Below are positions 21,284-32,660 of a stretch of DNA of 64,000 nucleotides, piece after piece. The notes under the pieces were generated by a model, which saw nothing but the letters and a program-made list of their open reading frames with translations, was not told where the DNA came from and ran no database searches. A program made the position numbers and the translations under genes. Each line of letters starts with the position of its first letter. The first letter of the stretch is position 1. The stretch comes from Metellina segmentata (Eukaryota > Arthropoda > Arachnida > Araneae > Tetragnathidae). Location: positions 65,416,998 through 65,480,997 of the forward strand of contig OX375876.1 in assembly GCA_947359465.1 (NCBI GenBank), given 5' to 3'.

Positions 21284-23511
21284 GTAAGGATCTTTACCTT
21301 TTTCATATGATGCTATATATATCGGTTCTAAGTCCGGCCGCTCAGTGGAACAGCATGCGTCAAACCGTACTACATGCGCATGCGTACTATATGTGGCTTG
21401 ACTAAGAAACAAGAGTTTCGTCAATAAACTTACTTTTAAACTTTTTGATAAGATACGTTGCATTAGTTTGGAGAGCAATTTACTGGAGCTCTTGATAATT
21501 TCTGCTCGGTCATCGTATGTGCCGATCGATGGGATGATTACACAGAGCCTTCTGGTTCCTTCAAATCGACATGAAATTGCAAGCAGGCTTCCCAAAAGGA
21601 CTACGGGAAGGCATTATTATGACCATGGCATTATTATCAAGGTCATTATTTTGACCAATTTCTCAGCTCTCTTCTAAGAAAACATCCAGGTATGTGTCTG
21701 TGTGAATCACCAGGCTTAATCAATCTACCAAAAAAAATCAGAGTACATTACTGACAAATTACAGACAGCAATCTGATATCCAATTTTGGCTATGCACCTT
21801 CCAGCTTCGCTTTTCAAATAGGTTAATCCAATAGTGATCTTGGTCTTTACCAAGTATTAACGTATCTAAACGTACTGGTATTAGGTTAAGTAAGATGTGC
21901 TGGTGTGTGTTCTTATAGTTTGCTAATGGAACTAGGGCTATCCGTACTTGTAGGTAGATGCTCTCAATAGGCCCAGATGTGGACAAAGTACTGAAGAACC
22001 CCGGATTATGTTTAGAGACGATCTTGGCGTGATTGTACATTTTCACATGTGTGTTTCGCTGTGATTGTAATCTTTCTTAGAGGATGCTCATACAAGTAAA
22101 ATATCGAAATGGTTAACATGAGCTGAAATATTCACTGCATTCGCAGTTCGATTTTGCAAACTCGTTTTACGAACCCAAACAGTAAATTCAGTCTCATCAG
22201 ACAAAGTTAAATAAGAACAAATATTAATGATCCTTTAATGAACTTTCTGTCTTCCGGTCCCGTGTTAATACGTATAAAGAAGGGCCTAGTATATAATATA
22301 ACCAAATATTTTTACTGGTATATGTTTCCGAGCAAATTGAAAAATATACTGCAGAATTCAAAACCATTGAACCGTGCAAGGTTTTATTAGTCATAAACGT
22401 AACTTTCAATGCCTGCAAAAGTGCTGAATAAGGAGAGATAAATGGGGTAGACTTCGGGGGATATAACCAAAAACCAATTCTAATCAATCTGAGATTGTCT
22501 CTAATGTAGTTATCTACAGATAAGAAATAGATATTTTACGTGTAATTTAGCACGGATTATTGCGCAAAAAATTTGCATCATTGTGTTTCCCAGAATTTGA
22601 TTGAAGACCTAATTTTTAACTAATGATATGCAAAATTGCACTCTTTCTGCTATGATAAAACAATAAAACTACCAAGGAAAGGTTTCGTTTTCATTGTAAT
22701 CTGTCTGGAATGATACATTGTCTTTAAACTAAACTGGTTAGTCGTTTTGAAATAAATGGACGGGAAAATTTTCTTGACAGAACAAAAGAAAAATGTTCTT
22801 TGTTAACTTCATTTTTTAAAAATTTCGATTGCTGTAATTAATTCGGATGGGTGAATCTAGGGTATGATCTATTTGCATATTTCTGCTGCAAATCTAACCG
22901 TGACCGCAAAGAAACCTTAGGAGTTTTTTTTTTTTATCTTTTGATGTTCGAAAGTTCAAAAATGGTGCGTAATAGTTGTATTTTTATTCTGTATTCACTA
23001 GCCTGACATTTTGAAGTAGAATTTGGTAGGCGTAAACAAAAAGAAATTTCTTGGCATTCGATCAATTTAGTTTCATATGATTTTGTTGAATTCGTGGTTC
23101 TTTTTGTTGTCTCCCGAACTTAAAATATCGCGTGCAACTATCTCGAGGCTTGAAACTCTTCGTGTCAGAATCTCGTCTGGGTTTTGCTCTACATAGTACT
23201 TTAACTAGGTTTGTTTTTGAGCTTGCTCTTTTATTATAATGCTAATAAATCTCACAGAAAACTATGCTTTTTTCTTCTGAATTTATTAATTTGTGGTGCT
23301 TTCTTTCAAATTATTACACTTCCTTGTTGACGGCTAAACTAACGAACTTCGCCTATTTGAAAAATCTTCATTTGAAATAAATAAATACCTTTTACACGCT
23401 TGTAGTTCATAATTGGTAATTTTTTAACTAACGTCGTACTATAGCAACACAGCTAACCTTACCTTAATCTGAAGGATTTAAAAAATTATGTTGGATTAGT
23501 TGGTTGGGTTT

Positions 23512-24105
23512 TATGATGCATGGGACCATATTTGGCCATACCGCACCAAAGACAAGACAGGAAACACAATTAAATGACATGCACACAAGGCACGTTCTAC
23601 TGGTATGTAATAGAATCAATTGAAAGGGTTCAGCACAGAGCTACAAAAATAATAAAGGGGCTAGCAAATTTCGACTATAATGAACGTTTAAGTAAGCTAA
23701 ACATGTATACACTGGAAAGAAGAAGAAGGAGGAGGGATTTGATTCAGCTTTTCAAGTTTGTAAAACAAGGGGACACAGAGGGCTTAAATTTCAATAGGGA
23801 TAACAGAACAAGATTGAATAAGACACATTTTAATCGGGATTTAAGGAAAAACTACTACTTTAATAGGGTAATAGACAGTTGGAACGCGTTGCCAGAAAAT
23901 ATAGTTAATTCAAAGGGAGTGTACGAATTTAAGACACAATTGGATAGTCAGTGGGAATTGGAGAATTCATAAACAAAGGACCAGCCTTGTTGGGCTTGAG
24001 CCTGTAGCTGGTCGTCAATATTTGTATTTGTAACGAAAAATACACTCGGGTTAAGTTACAGGAATCAAACCTGTGTCACCTACATCTCGCAGTCTCTTGT
24101 TGGAA
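23512..24105 (-). mobile_element. SINE-3 copy split by a LINE insertion
   Basis: 23512-23590 (GGACCATATTTGGCCATACCGCACCAAAGACAAGACAGGAAACAC) and 24031-24105 (AAAAATACACTCGGG, TTACAGGAATCAAACCTGTG) are the two halves of a reverse SINE-3, in the order seen at 14785-14940 and 32195-32405. The intervening 440 bp is the LINE fragment. Confidence 0.75.
23590..24030 (+). mobile_element. 5'-truncated CR1/L2-like LINE, reverse-transcriptase tail
   Basis: An open frame up to the stop at 23970 reads IESIERVQHRATKIIKGLAN, NERLSKLNMYTLERRRRRRD, LIQLFKFVKQGD and FNRVIDSWNALPENIV. This is the conserved C-terminal region after the reverse-transcriptase domain in CR1/L2/Jockey-type LINEs. No catalytic YxDD box is present, because the copy is 5'-truncated as is usual for LINEs. 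The 3' end, GCTGGTCGTCAATATTTGTATTTGTA, finishes in a TATTTG-type short repeat rather than poly(A). The frame is unbroken, so the insertion is relatively young and is nested in an older SINE-3. Confidence 0.88.
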
Positions 24106-24599
24106 TCCATTATGATAACTATGATAAAGTAATTTCTTTTAAAATTTTGATGGGTATTTTCAATCACATTTCAAGCAAATCGTCGAATTTCAAACCCTTA
24201 AAAATTGATTAAAATATTTGAATTAACAAAACGTGTATGAAAAAAGAACTGAAATCATAATTTCAATTTGCATGGAAGTGACCGAAGTAAAAAATAGCTA
24301 AAGTGCTGTTTCATAAATTTTTTTGAAGGCAACCTTCAACAATGCTTTCGCTCAAATCATTCTCAATAAATCTCGAAACCTTTAACCTAAAACCTGAAGA
24401 ACGAGTGCAACTTCATTGTTTATCACTCAAATACCATCATTTATTACTCCGAGGCAATGAATCGTAGGACAAAAATAGCTCTCAAGACATTACGGGTCAG
24501 GTGTAAGCGCTGCTATTTTTAAACGTCAAAGTTAAAAAATATTCAGGACATTAGAAAAACTACTTTTTCGAAGCTCATTCATGAAGTTTTAGCAAAGAG

Positions 24600-25010
24600 T
24601 AAAATTCTAATTACAGCTAAGCGACGCTTCTATTAGTTCCAGGCAATTAGGTTTACTGTAGGAGGAAGAAAAGTAAATAAAAATAGTCAGGCTTTCCTGC
24701 CAAGGCAGCGTTTTCCAAAGTTAGGCGTGAAAACCGACTGATGGATCACTTCAAACGGAGACTGTTTACCACAATTTCTAAAACGACACGAAATTATCTC
24801 TTAGCGCTGCCGCCAGCTGTTTGTTTAACTGCTTTGGGTTTTTCTTCCTGCGCTTTTATTAATCAGCTTTCTGCTTCCATGCAAATGGAATTGGTGGATG
24901 AGATCAGGACCACGCGCTGATATTCTCTCTCGCTGTTGTGCACCTTGCAGAAATGTTCTTCTGGCTTATGGAATGTTTCAGCGGCGTCCTTCCGGAAAAG
25001 GGGTGCAGGG
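24600..25010. other. GC-richer non-repetitive block, candidate enhancer
   Basis: This interval in intron 6 is unlike the adjoining AT-rich DNA and matches none of the repeats. It contains clustered homeodomain-like ATTA/TAAT sites (TATTAGTT, CAATTAGG, TATTAATC) and the E-box-like CAGCTG at about 24816. That is compatible with a developmental enhancer of eya; compositional evidence only. Confidence 0.3.
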
Positions 25011-25220
25011 GTGAAGCACTAAAATTTTAAAGTAGCCTCAACCTTCTATTAAAATAAATATAACATACTCATTTAAGTATCATTCATAGGTAATATTGTA
25101 CAACTTTTAGAAACGTTTTTTTAATATGGTAGTCGAATCCGATTGAAAAACCATTGTTCTTATTTTCCAATACATATAAGATAATAGAAATATTCATCTA
25201 GTGACGACAATAGACGTAGG

Positions 25221-25520
25221 TATTTTAATTAAAGTCGCACTGAAACAACGCACCGGGCTATTGGTGACTGTCCAGGATTAAAACCGAAGATCCGAGGACA
25301 ACACCGTAATTTTGAACCACGATCAGATGACGAGATCAACTTGAACTGGCACTCCACTCTACAACTCCCATACCATGCCAACGTGGAGACATTTGACACC
25401 AAGACAGATTTAAAAAGCATCAGCCCCCTTTGTACACGATGGTCTTTGGTTGGATTCGAATTCGCAACCCTCCGGTTGCAAATCCGTTATTCTTTTAACC
25501 GGATTACCGCCCCTCCCCCC
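25221..25520 (-). mobile_element. SINE-1 copy, nearly full length
   Basis: Reverse orientation. Tail TAATTAAAGTCGCACTG at the left; body blocks CGGGCTATTGGTGACTGTCC, AATTTTGAACCACGATCAGATGACGAG, CACGATGGTC; head with the reverse B-box GGATTCGAATTCGCAACCCTCCGG and CCGGATTACCGCCCC. Diverged but collinear with the family. Confidence 0.87.
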
Positions 25521-26008
25521 TTGTCGATAGTAGAACTCATCGATCATTATAATTGATATTTTTCTATGTTAATTCACAAGTACAAGTTTGCATCTTATTG
25601 TAGTATGCAATCTTTCGTGAAACAAAAACTGACCTCAGAGTGACAGACCAAACTGGTCCCAATGTTTCAGCAAGCGCAACCATATGTCCTTTTATCGTTT
25701 TTTTCATACAGGTAGTCAACTTTGGTGAATACTCTTATTAAGTGACGATCTTACTATATAAATTCATCCCTATGTCGTCACTTTTCATGAAAATATTCTT
25801 GTATTATTTATAAAAAAGCACGCCAATGGGGTATTATATAAATATGATTATATTGTTCTGTATCTTCTGGGATATGATGAATTAGCAAATGCGTTTTTCT
25901 TTTTGAGAAAATATTTTAATTAATCTCAAATACACCTCGGTGCCATTCGTAATCATTACATGCTATGAGACCATTCACAAAAGTGTTTTCATCTTGATGA
26001 AAATTATG

Positions 26009-26226
26009 TTAATAATCTTGGTGGTTGCTTTGACAAGGTATCTCGTCATTAACAAAACCAACCAGATCCTGATGGAAGAGATATCTCGTCATTAGAAGAA
26101 AAGTGAGCAGATCTTGGTCTCATCTTAAAAATGATAATAGCGTGATGACGAGATATCTCGTCATTAGCAAAATTACTCACATCTTGATGGACGAGACTTC
26201 TCGCCGAAACTTCTTGGGAGGATTAA
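26009..26226. mobile_element. TTAA-flanked palindromic element, copy 5, both TTAA ends intact
   Basis: TTAA at 26009-26012 and at 26223-26226 bracket an element with ends CTTGGTGGTT and TTCTTGGGAGGA. Internal GACGAGATATCTCGTC at about 26146, further near-copies and AGATCTTGGTCTC blocks are family features. It ends 161 nt before the exon 7 acceptor. Confidence 0.82.
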
Positions 26227-26387
26227 ATATCGAACATTGCGCTTTTAAACTCATCGAAAATTTTATTAAGAGAAAATTCAACTTTCAGTCTAAAAGTCTG
26301 AAATGAATGACCATTACAATTATTGAATGTGTTGATTAAACGTTGAAGTCTTGAATTAAACTTATGATCCATTTATTTTATTTCTAG

Positions 26388-26455
26388 GAAGCGCTTATAC
26401 GACGAGTGGTTTTCCAAGTAATGCTACAAATGCACAATCCTATTCCTCTCAACAA
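26388..26455 (+). CDS. eya: eya coding exon 7
   Basis: Acceptor TTTATTTCTAG, donor CAACAA|GTAAGA. Encodes residues 211-233 (GSAYTTSGFPSNATNAQSYS then SQQ). Ends on a complete codon, so phase changes from 1 to 0 and exon 8 begins in phase 0. Typical Ser/Tyr/Gln-rich Eya N-terminal sequence. Confidence 0.93.
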
Positions 26456-27234
26456 GTAAGATAGTTTACATAGTTATATTTCAGAATCATATATAGCTTG
26501 TTTCTTTCACAAAACTGTTTCTCCTATATGGCTATATACTTTTTCTTATGTTAACACTTGAATTTAAAAAACGCCGTGTAAATAATATTTTTGAAACAAT
26601 TCCTGAATGAAATTACTTTCTTAAATTTTAATGTATGCTGCTGTGAAAATTTTATTCACATATTTAACTTATTTTAAGTGAACTTTACATATACTAATAT
26701 AACACATTTTCTTCTCTCTCAAGAAATTTTTTTCTCCCATTTACAGTTATGTTGCCAAATGTTGTTTCGCCCTCAATATTTTCCAATTTTTTTTATTAAT
26801 CACAGTTATATTATCTTTCGAGATTCTGAATTGATTGATAAACTATTAAAATAGTAATTGATATTAAATCATTATAATTTTTTTAAACTATTTATTTTGG
26901 CAAGTGGTTACTTATGTTTAAATACTACGTAAAAATGAACGAAAGACAGCAAACATTTTATTAAACTTATCCCGTTTTTATGACTATTACAATTAAAAAT
27001 ACAAATCACTTATTATTATGTGTTAGAGATTTCAAAAACTTGTTTTCCTTCATTAATTTTTTAATATATTTAGGAGATAGATATTAAATAATTTCTTTCG
27101 GAATTCCATGACTTTGAAGTCTCCTATAATGTTTACAGCAATATTTAGTTTCCTGTTTTGAATTTTTCTGAATTTAATTTAATTTATAACACTTCCTGGG
27201 ATAACATCGTCATTTCCTGACATTTATTTTCCAG

Positions 27235-27415
27235 AATGTTGACTACAGTTCATATGGTGGGTATAGTCAAAGTGGGTATCCATATTACCCCACCCAAGCT
27301 TACCCTTACATACCCCCAGCGAACAGTGGTTCTCCGTTGGGATTAGCCTCATCCACCAATGTACCAACCACACCAACATACCAACTATCACAACTTCCAC
27401 CTTGTTCCACGACAG
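27235..27415 (+). CDS. eya: eya coding exon 8, tyrosine-rich core
   Basis: Acceptor TTATTTTCCAG, donor ACAG|GTAAGA. Encodes residues 234-293, starting NVDYSSYGGYSQSGYPYYPT and ending LSQLPPCSTT. The dense Tyr pattern (YSSYGGY, YPYYPT, YPYI) matches the most conserved patch of the Eya transactivation region (for comparison, human Eya proteins have QDYPSYPSFGQ then PYPAHY). It is the longest exon seen. Confidence 0.96.
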
Positions 27416-27970
27416 GTAAGACATCACTGATTTTCACTCATTTGTGTGATATGCCCATGGTCATTCCAGTTTAATTCTCGGAATAGGTAAAAGTAGAGCC
27501 AGTTTACAATAGAGTTATAACATCATTTGTAAATTCGTTACTTTCGAATTCCGGTTATTAATATTTCTGAATGAGGATTCCTTTTGCTATTTGGAAGTGG
27601 ATTATTTACAAAAATACGTGATTCCTAAACTCAAGATGGCATTGTTTGATTAACACGCATAAAACTTGAACAACATCGCCATAACATAACGATAAGTATT
27701 TACTTGGAACTAGTAACACATTAGTAGCTGCCACGAAACAGATACATTTCTAGTTAATATTTAACAAAGAAAAGATAACCACAATAAATTTGAAACGACA
27801 GACATTTTATTTAGGGTTCCCTGAGTCATTTCAGCCTCATTTACCTTGGTGGCAAAAAAAATTTGTATACCAAGTGTGACCGTGTGCTTAACTATTACCA
27901 ACTATTAAAAATTCCTTTCGCCATATCACTATCCCTAACTTATATTATAGCCTGTTGTGTTCCTCTAGTG

Positions 27971-28416
27971 TAGGGTCCTTCAATCAGTGATCCGTGGTAC
28001 CCTTGGGTTCCAAAAAGTTTTGAATGGTTCCTCCGCGTTTATGGGACAGACTACTGAAACGAAGTTCAACAGTTTTATTAATGAAACAAATATTCATAAT
28101 TGTCGATAACACAACTCGCCGACGTGACAGTGTAAGAATTTTGTTTTATATTTACGCGTTTGATAAAAAAAAAATAAAGTTTTTTTTTTTTTTTTTTTTT
28201 TTTTAAACTTTTGAAACCACTATTTCTTAAAGAATGGTCTGCTAATACTTATTTTTTCCGGGGATCTATCCCCACGGTGTAAAAGCATGTTTAAGTGGAA
28301 CTTGAGTAGGTAACGCAAGTTTGAAAAACACTGTCTTAAATTATCTAAATTTAGGGTTCCTTGAAGAATATTATAAACTAGAAGTATTCCTAGTATCGAA
28401 GGTTGAAGACCCCTGT
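27971..28416. mobile_element. hAT-type MITE, 446 bp, nested in a SINE-1 tail
   Basis: Left end TAGGGTCCTTCAATC; right end, reverse-complemented, CAGGGGTCTTCAACC: imperfect inverted repeats of the hAT YAGGGG type. The 8-bp target duplication is CTCTAGTG (27963-27970) and TTCTAGTG (28417-28424). The flanks are one SINE-1 tail cut in two: CCTGTTGTGTTCCTCTAGTG before and CGATGGTAATTCAACTA after. It therefore inserted after the SINE. No transposase remnant is seen. Confidence 0.88.
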
Positions 28417-28694
28417 TCTAGTGCGATGGTAATTCAACTATCTACCAATCAACTTTCCTCATACCTTTTTGTTATAAAAAATAACTGTTACTAGGTAATT
28501 TTTTTGTTTCTTTTACAGAAAGATATATTTACATGTACGTTTGAGCTATTAATTCAAATTATTTTCAAAAATTTTATAAATTGCTTTTAAGTTTTAGGCG
28601 TTAATCACTCTAAACGAATGCGATATTTGGATTAGTAACCCTGTAATAGACTCGAAGTAGCAAATGATATCAAACTTCCCCCCCTTAGTATTTT

Positions 28695-29036
28695 TGGTAT
28701 TTTTAATTAACGTCACACTGGAGCACACAACAGTCTATTGGTAACAGTCCGGGATCAACCCCCAATGGGAAAGAACTGAGAACACAACACCACTTAATTT
28801 TGAACAATGGGGGCGTATTTTGAACAATGGGGAACAATGGCGAATATTGACGAGGTCACACCTAAGGAGGCACTCCGCTCCCCAAACTTCCACACCACGC
28901 CAACGTTAGGACTTGTGAGGCCACGACAGATTTAACGTGCACCAACCCTCTCTGTACACGACGGTCATTGGTCTTATTTGAACTCACAACCCTCCAGTTT
29001 AGTCCGTTGTTCGTCCAACCGGGCTACCGTGGTCCC
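28695..29036 (-). mobile_element. SINE-1 copy, full length with a short internal duplication
   Basis: Tail TAATTAACGTCACACTGGAG at the left, body CAGTCCGGGATCAACCC, CCACACCACGCCAACG, GCCACGACAGATTTAACGTG, and head CAACCGGGCTACCGTGG at the right. The block TTTTGAACAATGGGG is repeated within 28798-28850. Confidence 0.87.
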
Positions 29037-29159
29037 TTTTCCCTTAGAATATTTCAGTCGAAGATATAGATTTCATTCCTGTTCTTTTTCAACGGGCAGA
29101 ATTTTAGATGAGCAGTAGAAATTTAGTTTTTCCTGAAGAAACACTATTTTATTAGCAAC

Positions 29160-29570
29160 AACATGGAAGAACTAATCGTAGTCGGTTTCCGAATCCGCCT
29201 GAAGACAAACCGCAGGCAACCAGAGCTATTCACGCTTGACTATGACTGATGAAGTGGTTGAAAGGTGTGAACAGTAAGAGCTCTCCTCTACGCTTTCTAA
29301 ATAAGAAACCTTTTTTCGAAAGGCGCGTTTTATAAGTGAAAGAGGGCGGACATTTGGACGTGATAAACGCTTCGCGGCTGGTATGTGGGAAATACGGAAG
29401 CAGTACTTCCTACAAGACACCGTGCCAAGAATTCAGAAGAATACTGACTTTGAGGAAGATGGAACAGATAACGGATCACGTGGTCTAAAATCAACACCTC
29501 ATAATTTGGATTTAACGCTTCGCAACAGATTCATCAGGAGGGTAAAGGAATTTTTGTACATATGATAGCA
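29160..29570. other. GC-richer unexplained block in eya intron 8
   Basis: Non-repetitive sequence with higher C+G than its surroundings. Short frames exist on both strands (29226-29420 - and 29383-29565 +) but neither has a recognisable domain. It may be a regulatory element or an unannotated exon; no proof either way. Confidence 0.2.
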
Positions 29571-30130
29571 GGCCAAAAACGGGAATGAAAAGGCTGGTTT
29601 GTGAAGATTTCTTCAAGTTTTTTCAATGGTGGCTTTACGAAAATTAATTTAGTACTGTTTTATTCAATGGCCGGCCAACTCATTACTCATATAACGCTGA
29701 CAACATTACTCATAATGGCATTGACCGGATTTGTGAATGACTTTGCGTTAACCTGATGCACCACGCGAGATGGGTTCAAGTTACATCTCTCATACATACC
29801 ACGTATCCTAGGTAGAAACCTTTTATATAGAAGCCACAAATTCATTCCAGACATTCAAACATCCATGGATCCATCCACAAGCATCCATCCTACTCCAGAT
29901 TCAAACAAAAAACCTTTTGATAGATAAAGATAGAAAGTTACAAGAGAAGCCATTCTCCTGACCACTAGACAAATGTCGGCAAAGTTAGTTCAGGTATTCA
30001 TTCATACACTATAAGTTTTGCTCACGGAATTTTATTCTCAGTTTCTAAAGTCCTTATCTGTGATTGTTTAAGGAGCTTGAACATTTCGTTAATATTTTTA
30101 TTAACGAATAAAAATATTACCATTAAAATT

Positions 30131-30360
30131 ATTTATTATTAATATTAATATATTTATTATTAATATTAATATATTTATTATTAATATTAATATATTTATT
30201 ATTAATATTAATATATTTATTATTAATATTAATATATTTATTATTAATATTAATATATTTATTATTAATATTAATATATTTATTATTAATATTAATATAT
30301 TTATTATTAATATTAATATATTTATTATTAATATTAATATATTTATTATTAATAATTAAT
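30131..30360. repeat. AT-only minisatellite, 21-bp unit, about 11 copies
   Basis: Perfect or near-perfect head-to-tail copies of TTTATTATTAATATTAATATA. The uniformity indicates recent expansion or ongoing homogenisation. It contains no G or C, and the unit is itself largely self-complementary (AATATTAATATT). Confidence 0.97.
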
Positions 30361-30373
30361 ATTTTTCGTTAAT

Positions 30374-30664
30374 ACTACCGTGGTAATCGAGTTGGTAGAG
30401 AAGCGGATTAGGAAATGGAGGGTTGTGATTTCGAAACTTGATCCAACTAAAGATCGTTGTGTACGTGGGAGCTGATACAGGTTTAATCAGTCGTTTTTTT
30501 GGTGTGGTGTGCAAGTTTAGAGAGTGGATGCCAGCTTTGGACTTTGTCAGCTGAACGTGGTTCAAAGTTATGAGTTATTGTCTTCGAATCTTGAATTGAT
30601 CCCAGACTGTCACCAATAGCCCAATGTGTGTTACTGCAGTGTGACGTAAATTAAATTACCTACT
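30374..30664 (+). mobile_element. SINE-1 copy, forward, full length
   Basis: tRNA-like head ACCGTGGTAATCGAGTTGGTAGAGAAGCGG with decayed B-box GATTTCGAAACTTG, then GGTGTGGTGTGCAAGTTTAGAGAGTGG, GAACGTGGTTCAAAGTTATGAG, CCAGACTGTCACCAATAGCCC and tail GTGTGACGTAAATTAAATTACC. It starts immediately after the AT minisatellite. Confidence 0.87.
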
Positions 30665-31213
30665 TAATAAATGAATAAAAGGTACACATTAAATATACAA
30701 AAGGTACACATTCAATTTTTATTCTCCAAAAATTGAAAGAATCCGAGAAGAATGAGATAAGCCAGAGTGAAAATTCCGTAAAGAAAAGAATTTAAAACAT
30801 ATTCAAGACGATCAAAAGACCTTCTGATTGCTTGGATAAGTGTGTAATACTTAAAAGTTTAAGATAACACGACCTCTTGAATAGTCAATAGTGGGTAAAC
30901 CATTACAATTTGGAATTTTGAAAACTGCTTGCCTGAAAAATTTGAGAGATGATTTATCACGAAATAGTTACCTATTATTTTCCAATTATACCCCAATTAT
31001 TTTCGAGTGGTAGGGCTATCATTTCAAGACAACTTCACATAAATATTTCCTATCTAACCTAATGCTGATGCTTTTTGAAAATGTTATTAAATCTAGCAAA
31101 GGTATTTTAATATAACGAAGTATCATTACTTTTAAATAAAAAATTGTTATACTTGATAAAATTTAACGTCTTTAAAAGATTAGAAGAAAGTAACTCTCCT
31201 TTTCTTTTTACAG

Positions 31214-31309
31214 CTGACGTATCACAGTATGTTCTGGATAACCACCATCCTACATCTCCGGTTAAACTAGAAACAACAAACGGCGCAAGAGAAACGCTTA
31301 TAAAGAAAG
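31214..31309 (+). CDS. eya: eya coding exon 9
   Basis: Acceptor CTTTTCTTTTTACAG, donor AAAG|GTAAGC. Encodes residues 294-325 (ADVSQYVLDNHHPTSPVKLE then TTNGARETLIKK). Corresponds to the region before the Eya domain where vertebrate proteins have HSPSTPIK. PTSP is a proline-directed site, and VKLE fits the sumoylation consensus. Confidence 0.93.
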
Positions 31310-32194
31310 GTAAGCTTTTAGAAACGCACATTACTTCTAAATTTTTTCAGATTAAATCAATTTTTGATAATTTAATTTCAACTTCTCTTATTTCTGTGAG
31401 TACATACACGCATTAAATATTTGTGCAACAGTTCTCTTTCTGATTTCATATAATCGTTTAACAAGGTTATACTTTCTTAATATTCATCTCAAAACTTTTG
31501 GCAAAAAACAAAAGGTTGTAAAATGCCCTTTGCTCTCAACACTACATAGTAGTACACTACTCCAGCACTCATCCTAGTATAGTCCGGCTCCAACAAGTTG
31601 GCATGTGGTCATGTATTTTTGAGGGTCTACTCTCTGATTTAGATAGCAGATGAAAACAGTGCGTTTTCACAATTGGCAGTTTATCGGTTGGAAGCGATGT
31701 CAGAGATTACGAATTGATGAAAAAAATAATTATTTGGTGGTCATCATACATGCTTTTACGTGTGGCATACCTTTTACCTCGTAACTTTTACCATCTTTCT
31801 ACGTATGGACTTCTCCAAGGCCATCTGCTTTCCATCGATCCAAGGCCACGCCATTCCAATCGATGGGTCCCGAAAAACTTAGTTCATTTCTGCAACGCTG
31901 TGGTTTTGTAACCGATCCTATACTTCAATCAACAACCAGACGAGAGGAATCACAGGTTTAACGTGTTCATTTTCAGAGTGTAAAAAATGTTTATGTGCGC
32001 AACGCGCATTATCTATCCTTCAAAGCATACTTATAAAGCATACCTTGTGAGTATACTGATTAGGACTAAGCCAAAAACCCTGCAAGAGATGAAATCCATA
32101 ACAAATTCAGATTTTTTGTTTGTCACTTCGAAGCGGCAAATAGCAGTAATCTGCGCCGATTCATTTGTCTCTTGATGATCATAAAAGAATAGTT

Positions 32195-32405
32195 GGTTAA
32201 ATTTAATGGCACAAGGTTCATATTTGGCCATGCCTGCAACAGACACAAGACAGATAATTTTAAGTTTCGGACATACACAAGGAAAGTTTACCTGACACAG
32301 AAGAGAGAAATAAATACTTATGGAATGGATCGAAACAGTAAACAGCTTACAACTCAGTAAGTTGATAGCACATTAGGCATACCCACCGAGCCACAACGGC
32401 CCCCC
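32195..32405 (-). mobile_element. SINE-3 copy, reverse
   Basis: TTCATATTTGGCCATGCCTG, CAGACACAAGACAGATAATT, CACAAGGAAAG, CCTGACACAGAAGAGAG and, at the right, GGCATACCCACCGAGCCACAAC. The last block is the reverse complement of the tRNA-like head (GTGGCTCGGTGGGTATGCC). It ends about 100 nt before exon 10. Confidence 0.8.
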
Positions 32406-32505
32406 GTATAAAACGGAAAGACAAGACCATCAAAATCCCTTTATAATTTTATCTCTAACGAATTACAAATTGTATTTTTAAAATTGAGTTTTCAATATTT
32501 TCCAG

Positions 32506-32660
32506 GTGGGAAATCTGGAAAAGGAAGAGGTAGGCGGTTGAACAATCCCAGTCCTGATCCTGAAAACAACCTGGAAAGAGTGTTCGTGTGGGATTTGGAT
32601 GAAACCATTATCATCTTTCACTCGCTTCTCACGGGCACGTACGCCACCAAACACGGAAAG
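32506..32660 (+). CDS. eya: eya coding exon 10: basic linker and catalytic DLDET motif
   Basis: Acceptor ATATTTTCCAG, donor GGAAAG|GTAAGA. Encodes residues 326-377. [20 protein letters not shown] is a basic linker that could serve as a nuclear localisation signal, and [20 protein letters not shown] opens the Eya domain. D355 (32592-32594) is the HAD nucleophile and D357 (32598-32600) the acid/base; E358 is also part of the invariant motif. This is the most diagnostic exon for the family. Confidence 0.99.

Larger units (their letters stand above)
21284..26387 (+). other. eya intron 6 (5.1 kb)
   Basis: Contains the SINE-3/LINE nest (23512-24100), a short reverse SINE-1 tail near 23410-23465, a SINE-1 (25221-25520) and a palindromic element (26009-26226). 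Around 21350-21390, CATGCGTCAAACCGTACTAC and CATGCGCATGCGTAC form a small symmetric motif also seen near 37915-37970. 21400-23400 otherwise shows nothing recognisable. Confidence 0.8.
27416..31213 (+). other. eya intron 8 (3.8 kb)
   Basis: Holds a hAT element nested in a SINE-1 tail (27949-28450), a SINE-1 (28695-29036), a GC-richer unexplained block (29160-29570), an AT minisatellite (30131-30360) and another SINE-1 (30374-30664). The poly(T) run at about 28181-28203 is within the hAT element. Confidence 0.8.

Noticed and set aside
21143..21595. 150-codon - strand frame, the longest in the window
   Set aside because: It is antisense to eya exon 6 (21149-21283) and intron sequence; its length is partly due to coding bias of the exon on the other strand. 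No domain.
23574..23972. Host gene of 132 codons
   Set aside because: The protein is the C-terminal tail of a LINE reverse transcriptase, 5'-truncated.
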